64,000 nucleotides of DNA from positions 24,628 through 88,627 of the forward strand of contig JBFMFR010000026.1 in the NCBI GenBank assembly GCA_040752025.1. The letters are read 5' to 3'. Below the pieces are notes generated by a model. It did not search any database. It saw only the letters and a program-made list of their open reading frames with translations, and was not told where the DNA came from. This document shows positions 34,237-42,998 of the stretch, in pieces. Each line of letters begins with the position of its first letter. The stretch's first letter is position 1. The DNA comes from JBFMFR01 sp040752025. GTDB taxonomy: Bacteria; Chloroflexota; Anaerolineae; Anaerolineales; UBA4823. The translations under genes and the position numbers were made by a program.

Positions 34237-35748
34237 ATGCAGGAATACCATGCGCCAGTCAATGCAAGTGGCTCCATCACGAGCCAGGTTATCCCTGGCT
34301 CACGCCATCTTCTGGTCAGCCTGAACAGTGAACGGCTTATTTTAGATCGCCTGGTTTTCGCGATCTGGCAAGCGGCCGCCAGCAATGCCCTCGAAGAGAT
34401 CACCCATCAACTGTCAAATAAGCAGAAAGAGCTCGAGCGCCTGAATGCGACCCTATCTTGCCTGGTCGCAGCAGGGCTTCTGGAAAGAGAAGGTTTCAAA
34501 AAACCACATCCCATCCATGATACTGTTCACGGAGAACTGGTATCGATCGTGCTTGTCAGTCACAACAGCCGCAAATGGTTGGAAACCTGTTTACAGTCCC
34601 TGGCAAATCAGACTTATACACCGGTCGAAATTATTATCGTCGATAACGCATCTCAGGATGAGACTATCCAATGGATCCAGGAAAAAGAAGCCGCCGATCT
34701 GCTGATCCGGCTGGAAACTGCATGTACGTTGTCACACGCTATCAACCAGGGGGTATCCAAAGCTAAGGGCAAATACCTCCTATTGCTCAACCCGGATACC
34801 AGGTTAGAATCAGATGCGATCGCACAACTGGTAAACAAGGCTAAAAGCACAGTTCAATGCGCGGCGATAGCTGCCAAGCTCCGCTTATTATCAGCCCCAG
34901 CATTCTTGAACGGCATCGGTAATTACGTTGGGCCATTTTCCTGGGGTACTGATATCGGCCTGGGCCACCTCGACCTTGGGCAATTCGACAATTTGGATGA
35001 GGTCCCTTCCGCTTGCTTTGCTGCAGCCCTGATACCCGCCGAAGCCTGGCATGAGATCGGTCCTCTCGATGAAGGGTTTCCTCTGTATTACGAGGACAGT
35101 GAATGGTGTTATCGCGCTCGCTTGTTAGGCTACCATGTCTACGTCGCGCCGAAAGCCATTGTCTATCACGCTTTTGGAGGTCATCAGGCACCTGGGAACG
35201 GTGTTCATCTGCCAGCCGCGAAATTGCGCCTGGTAGTTTTGGGTCGGCTACGCTTCGCCGCTCGTATCCTGGGACCAGCCTACTTGCTGCGTTTCCTGGC
35301 TGGCTACCTGATCGAGGATTGTTTTCGCTTTATCATTGCTCTGTTCAGCGGAAGATGGCAAAGTTTGCCTGCCTATCCCCAGGCCTGGGTCTCTTTTCTC
35401 CGCTCTCTGGCAGCGCTACGCTTGGAACGCCAGCAATTGCAGTCCAGGCGCAAGCGATCTGATTACGATCTTTTTAGCCTGCAGCGTGAGTTCCCAATGC
35501 CACTGTTACGCCGCGGCCTGCCTCAACTAACATTAGATTTGGTAACCCATGAATATCTGCCTCTCCTCAAAAAGGACCTGATGCCACCAGTGTCGAAATT
35601 TGAGCCTGATGGTTCGGTAGCTGACCATCCACGCACAAACCGCCAGCCCTGGTGGCAGCGTTTGATCAGCATCTGGCGCGTCGAGGGGTTCTCAATCATG
35701 CTGCACCGCATGAGCCGCTACCTGATCTGGCGCATCATGCATGTTTAG
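34237..35748 (+). CDS. Family 2 glycosyltransferase with N-terminal winged-helix-like domain
   Basis: In this 503-residue protein the first 95 residues are helical with LEEITHQLSNKQKELERLN and a closing LVAAGLLERE, the look of a small winged helix. The GT-A domain follows: LVSIVLVSHNSRKWLETCLQ, IIIVDNASQDETI, LLLNPDTRLESDAI and LYYEDSEWCYRARLLGY, typical of rhamnosyltransferase-like enzymes. ATG at 34237 is chosen because the upstream in-frame extension would be translated through the terminator hairpin. The C-terminal 160 residues are basic and probably membrane-associated. Confidence 0.83.
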   Translation: MQEYHAPVNASGSITSQVIPGSRHLLVSLNSERLILDRLVFAIWQAAASNALEEITHQLSNKQKELERLNATLSCLVAAGLLEREGFKKPHPIHDTVHGELVSIVLVSHNSRKWLETCLQSLANQTYTPVEIIIVDNASQDETIQWIQEKEAADLLIRLETACTLSHAINQGVSKAKGKYLLLLNPDTRLESDAIAQLVNKAKSTVQCAAIAAKLRLLSAPAFLNGIGNYVGPFSWGTDIGLGHLDLGQFDNLDEVPSACFAAALIPAEAWHEIGPLDEGFPLYYEDSEWCYRARLLGYHVYVAPKAIVYHAFGGHQAPGNGVHLPAAKLRLVVLGRLRFAARILGPAYLLRFLAGYLIEDCFRFIIALFSGRWQSLPAYPQAWVSFLRSLAALRLERQQLQSRRKRSDYDLFSLQREFPMPLLRRGLPQLTLDLVTHEYLPLLKKDLMPPVSKFEPDGSVADHPRTNRQPWWQRLISIWRVEGFSIMLHRMSRYLIWRIMHV

Positions 35749-35772
35749 GGAGGAAACTACTACAATCAAGCC

Positions 35773-36912
35773 ATGCGTATCGGAATTGATGCCACTCCTT
35801 TACCGCCCAACCCACTTGGAGCTGGGACTTATATTATCCAGCTCACTCGAGCTCTGACAGAACTTCACACTGACGAACAGTGGGTCATTTTTGCACAACG
35901 CTCCGGAAGGGCCAAGATCGAGACTCCCGCGATGACAAATGTGGAATGGGTGCTGATTCCCGATATCAGTCCATCGTCTCGCCTGGTATGGGAACAGAGT
36001 CGTCTGCCATTTCTCGCCCGCCGTTCACGGATAGACATTTTACACTCGTTGCACTACACGCGCCCGTGGGTTCTGCCTTATGCATCTTCGATCGTAACTT
36101 TCCACGATATGACTTTTCTACTCTATCCCGAGTTGCACACCCTGGCCAAACGAATTCTTTTCCCACTGGCGATCCAGATGAGTGCGCGCCGTGCACAGGC
36201 AATCATCACAGTTTCGGAACACACCCGAAAAGATACCTTACGCTTGTTGAACCTGCCCGAAGAACGTGTAATTACCACATCTCTGGCCGCCAGCCCAGAT
36301 TATCGCCCGATTTCCGACGCGCTTTTACTGGAAAATTGTAAACGTAAGTACAATTTGCCCGATTCTTTCATCCTATATGTTGGCCCAGTCGAGCCACGTA
36401 AAAACCTGCCCTTGCTCCTGAAGGCCTACCATCGCCTGGCAGTCGACGGCCTGAACGCATCGCTGGTCATTGTTGGAGCATTGGGATGGATGTACGCGGA
36501 AGTCATGCAGCAGGTTAATGCCCTCAATCTAAGCAGCAAAGTACATTTTTTAGGGTATATTCCTGCTGAAGACCTGCCAATGGTTTATAATCTAGCACGT
36601 GTCTTCGTCTATCCATCCCTATATGAGGGCTTTGGTCTCCCCCCTTTAGAAGCAATGGCTTGCGGGACGCCAGTTATCACCAGCGCAGTCTCAGCCATGA
36701 TCGAAACGGTTGGGGAGGCAGGCATATTGGTAAACCCACAGGGAGCAGAAGGATTGGTCGATGCCATCCGTGTTGTTTGCGAGGATGATGAGTTACATCA
36801 GCAACTATCTCAGAAAGGCCGCGCCCAGGCAGCGAAATTTACATGGAAACACACCGCTCAAGAGACTCTAAGAGTATATCAGAAGGTGTGGAACGCCCGC
36901 CAGCGCCTGTAG
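35773..36912 (+). CDS. Family 4 glycosyltransferase (mannosyltransferase-like)
   Basis: The 379-residue GT-B enzyme has an N-terminal RIGIDATPLPPNPLGAGTY acceptor loop and HSLHYTRPW. VTFHDMTFLLYPELH and the donor domain follow, with ILYVGPVEPRKNLPLLLKAY and YPSLYEGFGLPPLEAMACGTPV (EGFGLPxxE signature). TACAAT at 35760-35765 could be a -10 box. The ribosome site GGAGG lies unusually far upstream (about 18 bases). Confidence 0.9.
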   Translation: MRIGIDATPLPPNPLGAGTYIIQLTRALTELHTDEQWVIFAQRSGRAKIETPAMTNVEWVLIPDISPSSRLVWEQSRLPFLARRSRIDILHSLHYTRPWVLPYASSIVTFHDMTFLLYPELHTLAKRILFPLAIQMSARRAQAIITVSEHTRKDTLRLLNLPEERVITTSLAASPDYRPISDALLLENCKRKYNLPDSFILYVGPVEPRKNLPLLLKAYHRLAVDGLNASLVIVGALGWMYAEVMQQVNALNLSSKVHFLGYIPAEDLPMVYNLARVFVYPSLYEGFGLPPLEAMACGTPVITSAVSAMIETVGEAGILVNPQGAEGLVDAIRVVCEDDELHQQLSQKGRAQAAKFTWKHTAQETLRVYQKVWNARQRL

Positions 36913-37865
36913 ATGTGTCTGTGTGCATAGTAACTTACCAGGCGCGCAGCTTTTTGCGCGACTGTTTATCGTCTGTATATCAGAACACAGCGATCTCGTT
37001 TGAGGTAATTGTCGTCGACAATAACTCCAGCGATGGCACAGCCGAAATGCTTAGCAAGGAATACCCACAGGTACAATACCTGGCTAACCAGCGCAACGAA
37101 GGCTTTACGCGCCCGATGAACCAGGCACTGCGCCGCGCCCGTGGTCGCTACCTGTTGCAGCTCAACCCAGACACACTGATCCTTCCCAATGCGATCGATA
37201 AGCTGGTCGAATTTATGGGAACGCATGCAGAGGTGGGCATCTGCGGCCCCAAAGTGCTCAACAGCGACCTCACTATGCAGAAGCAGTGCCGTCGAGGCGA
37301 TTCTCGCCCGTGGGCAGTAATCACATACTTCTCTGGCCTGGCGGCGCGTTTTCCAAAAAGTAAATTTTTCGGCCAATACCTGATGAGTTACATCGATGAA
37401 AATCTGACCCACCCGGTAAGCGGCGTTTCCGGCTCGTGTATGCTCATCCGTAGAGAAGTGATCGATCAGATTGGGTATCTTGATGAACGCTATTTCGCCT
37501 GGCAAGAAGATGCCGATTACTGCCTGACTGCTCGCACCGCTGGTTGGCAGGTATATTACGTGCCCGAAGTGCAAATTATCCATTATGGTGGTATGGGCGG
37601 CTCAAGGGTTGAACCTTATCGCTCGCTCCTCGCATGGCATCGTTCATATTTCCTGTATTATCGAAAACACTTCGCCAGGGATTATTTCTTCCTTTTCAAC
37701 TGGATTTACTACCTGGCGATGTTTATAAAGCTCTTGTTCTCCCTGTTGGTGAGCGTGATCCAAAAAGAAACTTTCGTTACTACTCCAGTTTCACCCACCG
37801 TGTGGAAGGCACCATCTTCAACCAATCCTGCCCGCGATGAGGGAGAACCAACTGCAAACTCATGA
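36888..37865 (+). CDS. Family 2 glycosyltransferase (rhamnosyltransferase-like)
   Basis: A GT-A enzyme of about 325 residues: VSVCIVTYQARSFLRDCL, VIVVDNNSSDGTAEML, LLQLNPDTLILPNA, SGSCMLIRREV and FAWQEDADYCLTARTAGW. The start is uncertain: GTG at 36888 gives a short overlap with the previous gene, while ATG at 36843 would overlap it by 70 bases and add residues with no family match. The C-terminal end has one hydrophobic helix (FLFNWIYYLAMFIKLLFSLLV), suggesting membrane association. Confidence 0.85.
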   Translation: MERPPAPVDVSVCIVTYQARSFLRDCLSSVYQNTAISFEVIVVDNNSSDGTAEMLSKEYPQVQYLANQRNEGFTRPMNQALRRARGRYLLQLNPDTLILPNAIDKLVEFMGTHAEVGICGPKVLNSDLTMQKQCRRGDSRPWAVITYFSGLAARFPKSKFFGQYLMSYIDENLTHPVSGVSGSCMLIRREVIDQIGYLDERYFAWQEDADYCLTARTAGWQVYYVPEVQIIHYGGMGGSRVEPYRSLLAWHRSYFLYYRKHFARDYFFLFNWIYYLAMFIKLLFSLLVSVIQKETFVTTPVSPTVWKAPSSTNPARDEGEPTANS

Positions 37866-38908
37866 CCGATCCCTGGTCTGATCGCTGGTCTCTACGCCAA
37901 GAGATTCTGCGCACTACGCATACCTGGCCACTGATCATATTGTTCTGCCTTACAGGCAGTTTGATCGGTTGGATCGTATCATGGGTCTGGCCTTCCCCAT
38001 TCCGGGCCACAAAAGAACTCTATGTGGGATTGAACGTTTACCGGGAACAGCCAACTCGTTTACAATTCGAGAATCTGGACGACTATAAGAACTGGCAAAT
38101 GGCAAACCTGAACACACTCATTTTTACCGATGAGGTCATCGACGCTTCTTTGGCAGGGTTGCAAAGCCTGGACCCTTACTGGCATAACTTGAGCCGGCCC
38201 GAATTACGAGCAATGCTACATGCTTATTGGCGGAATGCCGGTAAATGGCATCTGGCGGCAGAAAACAACGATACTCACAGGGCCGTACAGGCTGTCTCGG
38301 TATGGCAGCAAGTGGTCATCGAACGCGTCCATACCGCTTTACAGGAAGCACAAACGATGATCCTGTTGGATCGGCAAATGCAAGCACTGGCAACTCAACA
38401 AACCCTGGACAGTGCAAAACTGGCAGGTTTGCAGCAGACGCTTGCGAGCTTGCAGAGCCAACGTGCATCCTTGGCCAGTGTTCCTCCCAGCCAGGTATTA
38501 GATCAAACCCAACGCTGGTCGATCTGGCAAAACCTGGATCAAGCCGAACTGGGTACAACCTGGCCAGAACTGGCAGAGCGCTTCCCGGCGTCTGAAGAAC
38601 ATGTCGAGAAATATCTACCCTGGATGGAACAGGCTAACCTGTTACTGGACACGGAAATCATTGACCTAAACAGCCAGATTGAGGCCTTACAGGAGAAGCA
38701 GCTTACACTGTCCTCAGAATATGAGCATTCTTTGCAAATCAATCTGGGGCTTTCTGCCGATTTGCAGGTTGAAGGCGTTACTGCCGATCCGCCACAAGTT
38801 ACGGTAGTTCGCCCGACAGGATTGCTCATGTTGATCGGCGGGTTGTTCGGGTTAGCAATTTGGTTGGCACAATGGGCCGTTCGCATTTCACTGCTGGCAA
38901 GAGCCTGA
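37862..38908 (+). CDS. Wzz-like chain-length determinant protein (copy 1)
   Basis: The 348-residue protein has two helices bracketing an extracytoplasmic region: LIILFCLTGSLIGWIVSWVW near residue 25 and LLMLIGGLFGLAIWLAQWAV at the end. The middle is largely coiled coil. This is the polysaccharide co-polymerase layout; the Pro-rich motif before the second helix is seen only as VVRPTGLLM. No tyrosine kinase domain is attached. The next gene is a Wzy-like polymerase, and the pair is duplicated at 40437-42984. Confidence 0.82.
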   Translation: MTDPWSDRWSLRQEILRTTHTWPLIILFCLTGSLIGWIVSWVWPSPFRATKELYVGLNVYREQPTRLQFENLDDYKNWQMANLNTLIFTDEVIDASLAGLQSLDPYWHNLSRPELRAMLHAYWRNAGKWHLAAENNDTHRAVQAVSVWQQVVIERVHTALQEAQTMILLDRQMQALATQQTLDSAKLAGLQQTLASLQSQRASLASVPPSQVLDQTQRWSIWQNLDQAELGTTWPELAERFPASEEHVEKYLPWMEQANLLLDTEIIDLNSQIEALQEKQLTLSSEYEHSLQINLGLSADLQVEGVTADPPQVTVVRPTGLLMLIGGLFGLAIWLAQWAVRISLLARA

Positions 38909-38913
38909 CCATA

Positions 38914-40440
38914 ATGAATCAACAAACCCGTAGAAACACTGGGAGAAAAGCCGTACTGCTGACGCAACGCATCACCTGGGCAGCGTTTCTATTATTCTTA
39001 CCGATCACCAGCTTCCCGTTCTTCCCGGATGCAATTGGCGGCGAAGCCTTGGTCCGCCCGCTCTCGCTGTACCCGCTGGCTATCCTCACTATTCTTTTCG
39101 TTTTGCCGCGCCTGTTTAGCCATCCGATGCCCAGAAGCCTGCTGTCGCTACTGCCCTTTGTGCTCATTGCCATAGCCAGTTCGTTGCTTTCGTTATTGCG
39201 AGGCATCGAGCCCGCCATGGGCATCTCAGCTACCGCACGCGCCCTGCGCGGAATTTTCACGCTGGCGATTGGCTGCGCCATCTACCTGGCGGTTACTTTA
39301 CTGCCCAGGACAAATGATGACTTACGTTTCTCCTTACGCTGGATCTATATCGGTTGTGGGCTGGCGCTTTTTTGGGGTTCTTTGCAAGCCATCTACATTC
39401 TAAAATTCGACTCCGGCTGGTTCAACTGGCTAAGTAGTATCCAGAGAGTTATTTCCATCCGCCGCCTGCTGGTGGAGCGCATCTCCGGGTTGACCTACGA
39501 ACCTCATTGGTTCGCCGATCAGATCACCACGCTGTTGCTTCCCGGTGTACTGGCTTCAATCCTTTATGGTGAAACCGTCTTCCGCTGGCGTTGGCGCTGG
39601 CTCACAGTAGAATGGCTGTTGCTAGGATGGGCCGTCATTCTATTGCCCTTCACTTACTCTCGTTCAGGCGTATTCAATCTGATCATGCTGACGGTTTTGG
39701 CCATCCTGACGCTACGCCTGCTACCTAAAATACAAAAGCTCAGAATGCGCAACTCCGGGGGAAAATCAGCGAACTGGCCCAAAAATACTACGAATTCGCC
39801 GTGGCCCTGGAAAGAACTGGCAAGCATCCTGCTTGCTTTGCTTTGCGTGAGCGCTCCGATCTATTGGGCGGGCTCGCGCAACAGCTTTTTTGCCCGAATT
39901 TGGGAATATTGGCAGCAAGATGAATCGGCTCGCATGAATTATTTGAGCTACCTGGGCATGGATGCGCGCCTGGCTTACAGCCAGGCAGCCTTGAATACTT
40001 ATGAGGCGTTTCCCTTTCTAGGCGTTGGGCTGGGGAATTATGCATTTTACCTGGAAGAAATGCTGCCTTATCGGCCGTTAGCAAACATGCCCGAGGTTTT
40101 ACGCATGATCACACCTGAAAATGGGCGCGACCGGTTGGTAACAGCCAAGAATTTCTATTTGCGCCTGTTGGCTGAAACCGGGATCATCGGCGCCAGTGCC
40201 TTTGTAGCCTTTGTGATCGCGCATCTGGGATCCACGCTCTTTCTGTGGCTTTCCAATCAACGTGAGCAAAACTTTTGGGGAGCAATTAGCCTGTTAGGAC
40301 TGATCGCCTTTGGCATGTCAGCTTTCTCTTTTGATTCTTTTGTTATCCCCAACATGTGGGTGGTATTTGGGTTGATCTCAGCAGCCTTGCAAGTCACCAA
40401 CCACTGTAATCCACCACACAAACAAGGAGCCCTTGCGTGA
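38914..40440 (+). CDS. O-antigen ligase/Wzy-like polymerase (copy 1)
   Basis: A 508-residue polytopic protein of the Wzy/WaaL superfamily has about twelve helices. ISGLTYEPHWFADQI sits in an outer loop, FTYSRSGVFNLIMLTVLAI follows, and FPFLGVGLGNYAFYLEEMLPY matches the conserved GVGxGN(x)F segment of the family. It would join exported repeat units. The start at 38914 (ATG) gives a short gap after the Wzz-like gene. Its paralogue lies at 41488. Confidence 0.84.
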   Translation: MNQQTRRNTGRKAVLLTQRITWAAFLLFLPITSFPFFPDAIGGEALVRPLSLYPLAILTILFVLPRLFSHPMPRSLLSLLPFVLIAIASSLLSLLRGIEPAMGISATARALRGIFTLAIGCAIYLAVTLLPRTNDDLRFSLRWIYIGCGLALFWGSLQAIYILKFDSGWFNWLSSIQRVISIRRLLVERISGLTYEPHWFADQITTLLLPGVLASILYGETVFRWRWRWLTVEWLLLGWAVILLPFTYSRSGVFNLIMLTVLAILTLRLLPKIQKLRMRNSGGKSANWPKNTTNSPWPWKELASILLALLCVSAPIYWAGSRNSFFARIWEYWQQDESARMNYLSYLGMDARLAYSQAALNTYEAFPFLGVGLGNYAFYLEEMLPYRPLANMPEVLRMITPENGRDRLVTAKNFYLRLLAETGIIGASAFVAFVIAHLGSTLFLWLSNQREQNFWGAISLLGLIAFGMSAFSFDSFVIPNMWVVFGLISAALQVTNHCNPPHKQGALA

Positions 40441-41495
40441 ACAAGTATTGGTCATTGCGTGAAGAAATTTATAAAGCCACTCACCAGTGGACAATTATTA
40501 TTATTTTCCTGGGGTTGGGCTGCCTGCTTGGCTGGCTTAGCGCTTATATCTGGCCTTCTTACTATCGCGCCGCTGTCAATATCTATATTGGATTGAATCC
40601 CTATCGAGCATTTTCAGACGCCAATTTCCTGGCTGTGGCTCTTCCCAAATACTCGAACATCGACGATTACAAAAACTGGCAGATGTCCCAACTGGAAGCC
40701 GCCATCTTCCTGGATGAAATCCTACAAGCCACACTGGAAAAGCTGCAGGGACAAGACCCTTACTGGCAAGACAAAGATGTTCAGGCTTTGGCCTCTATGC
40801 TAGAGGCAGAGTGGCGCTCAGCAGGCACATGGAGTCTGATCGCCCGTGACCCGGATGAACTGCACGCTGCGCAGGCCGCAGATGCCTGGAGCGATGTAGC
40901 CATCCACCGCGTCCAGGAGGCAATTATATCGGCGCGCAACACGTTCATGATCGATCAAGAAATGCAGGCCCTGGCCAATGAGGCAGCAAAAGCAAGCGCG
41001 CGGCAGCATTCCCTATCATTCTCTCAGGCAGAACTGCTCGAATGGCAAAAAAACACTTCCCAATCATCCTCGAACGAGCCTTTGTCGCCTTTTGAGAGAT
41101 GGCGCGTGCTCTCCCTGGGGGAAAGTTTAGCGCAGTTCACCCCGCTTTGGCAGGATATATTACGGGATCAACCTGAGCCTGATGCACCCGCCTCGACGTA
41201 CTCCCCCTGGGTCGATCGTGTGACAGGCCTCATGCAAACCGAAATAGATTCTCTGCCAATCCAGGCAGCCGAACTGGAAGATCAAAGACAGCAATTGAAG
41301 CAAGAATACTTCCTCCAGGCAGATCACAGCCTGGGGCTATCAGCCACGCTTACAGTCGAAGGATTGCAGGCGCTGGAGCCCGAGCGTGTCAGGCCGACCG
41401 GGTTGCTAACCATTCTGGGCGGCGTAATCGGTTTGTTAATCTGGCTCTTATCGCGATTGGTTATCATTACTGCTAAGATTCAGAGCCGTGAATAA
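40437..41495 (+). CDS. Wzz-like chain-length determinant protein (copy 2)
   Basis: The 352-residue protein starts at GTG and overlaps the upstream polymerase by four bases. It shares with copy 1 the opening layout (LREEIYKATHQWTIIIIFLG), the YIGLNPYRAF segment after the first helix, DDYKNWQMSQLE, the coiled-coil middle and VRPTGLLTILGG before the last helix. The match over the whole length indicates a tandem duplication. The two copies may set different chain lengths. Confidence 0.82.
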   Translation: MNKYWSLREEIYKATHQWTIIIIFLGLGCLLGWLSAYIWPSYYRAAVNIYIGLNPYRAFSDANFLAVALPKYSNIDDYKNWQMSQLEAAIFLDEILQATLEKLQGQDPYWQDKDVQALASMLEAEWRSAGTWSLIARDPDELHAAQAADAWSDVAIHRVQEAIISARNTFMIDQEMQALANEAAKASARQHSLSFSQAELLEWQKNTSQSSSNEPLSPFERWRVLSLGESLAQFTPLWQDILRDQPEPDAPASTYSPWVDRVTGLMQTEIDSLPIQAAELEDQRQQLKQEYFLQADHSLGLSATLTVEGLQALEPERVRPTGLLTILGGVIGLLIWLLSRLVIITAKIQSRE

Positions 41496-42984
41496 GCCTA
41501 TCCAGTTATCACATTGGGCAGCGAAAGCCCAACCGTATTACACACGGGTGCTCAAAATCACCTGGGCATTGTTCTTTTTCACGCTGCCTGTTACCAGCTT
41601 CCCCTTTTTCCCGGAAGGCCTGGGTGGGAAAACCCTGGTCCGTCCATTGTCAGTTTACCCACTCATTTTGTTGCTCCTGCTGGTCACCCTTCCTCGCCTG
41701 ATCAAACGCCCCTTGCCGCGCACATTTCTGCCGCTACTGGCATTCGTCGCCGTGGCAATGATCAGCTCCACGATCGCTTTCTATTCGGACCTGGGGACGC
41801 TACGCGGTGTTTCGATGGAATCCCGTTTTATTCGCAACGCTGCGACACTCGCCCTGGGCTTAGCTTTCTATTTTACGGTCACCCTGTTGCCCAATTCGTG
41901 GGAAGACCTGCTTTTTTCTGTGCGATGGCTATATGCTGGTTTCGCAGTCGCGCTGCTATGGGGGTCGCTCCAGGCAATCTATGTGATCCACTTCTCGCCC
42001 ACTTATTTCAAATGGCTCAACCAGATTCAAAGCCTGTTTTCCGGTCGTAAACTGTTCAGCACGCGCATCTCGGGCATGACCTATGAGCCCAAGTGGTTTG
42101 CCGAACAGCTTTGCCTGGTTTTGCTCCCCTGGCTGATCAGTTCGGTGCTCACCGGGCGCAGTATTTTCAAATGGCGTTTCAAATGGGTCACACTTGAAAT
42201 GCTGTTACTGGCATGGTGTAGTTGTGTCCTGGTATTCACTTATTCCCGCACAGGCCTGAGTATCCTGGCCCTGTTAGTGATAATCAGTTTCATTCTCTAC
42301 CGTTCGAATCTATTGCGGAGACATCCCTCTAATACTCAGCTTACACCAGCAAAAACACCCTCAACTAGATCAAAATCCCGGCTAATAGCAGAAGTCGGCT
42401 TGTTGGTGGTCGGCATTCTAACTGTGTTGGTTCTGGTAGGATCGCAGAACCCCTATTTCTCCCGCTTTTGGCGCTATTGGACAGAAGCCAAAAGGCGTAA
42501 TCGCACCTATTTTGAGTTCATCGCCTTCCAACAACGTTTTGTTTATCTGGAAACTGCTTTCAAGATGTACGAAGCATATCCGCTGTTAGGAGTAGGCTTA
42601 GGCAATTATGCTTTCCACTTCGCCGATATACTGCCCAGCCAACTCTATCGCCAGCCAGAAATTATCCGCCAGATTACGCCCGTTGAGGGTCGCGACAGCC
42701 TGGTAACCCCTAAAAATTTGTTTGCCCGCCTGTTAGCCGAAACTGGGATTGCCGGTACGCTGGCCTTCCTGACCTTTCTGATCGCCATTGCTGGCTGTAT
42801 TACAGGCTTGTGGCTCAGTCCCACACCCGAAACCCGCTTCTGGGGTCTGGGTGGATTCTTCAGTTTGCTGGTGTTTTTCATCATCGCGTTTTCATTTGAT
42901 TCCTTTGCCGTGCCGAATATGTGGATTGTTTTCGGGATGGTGACAGCCGCCGCTCACATTGATGATGCGAAGACAACTTTATAG
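41488..42984 (+). CDS. O-antigen ligase/Wzy-like polymerase (copy 2)
   Basis: The 498-residue polytopic protein is paralogous to the one at 38914. Shared segments include TSFPFFPEGLGGKTLVRPLS, RISGMTYEPKWFAEQL, FTYSRTGLSILALLVI and YPLLGVGLGNYAFHFADILP. It starts at GTG 41488 inside the end of the Wzz-like gene. The loop before the last helices carries VEGRDSLVTPKNLFARLLAE, also present in copy 1. Confidence 0.84.
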   Translation: MNKPIQLSHWAAKAQPYYTRVLKITWALFFFTLPVTSFPFFPEGLGGKTLVRPLSVYPLILLLLLVTLPRLIKRPLPRTFLPLLAFVAVAMISSTIAFYSDLGTLRGVSMESRFIRNAATLALGLAFYFTVTLLPNSWEDLLFSVRWLYAGFAVALLWGSLQAIYVIHFSPTYFKWLNQIQSLFSGRKLFSTRISGMTYEPKWFAEQLCLVLLPWLISSVLTGRSIFKWRFKWVTLEMLLLAWCSCVLVFTYSRTGLSILALLVIISFILYRSNLLRRHPSNTQLTPAKTPSTRSKSRLIAEVGLLVVGILTVLVLVGSQNPYFSRFWRYWTEAKRRNRTYFEFIAFQQRFVYLETAFKMYEAYPLLGVGLGNYAFHFADILPSQLYRQPEIIRQITPVEGRDSLVTPKNLFARLLAETGIAGTLAFLTFLIAIAGCITGLWLSPTPETRFWGLGGFFSLLVFFIIAFSFDSFAVPNMWIVFGMVTAAAHIDDAKTTL

Positions 42985-42998
42985 AAAGAGGGTTAACG

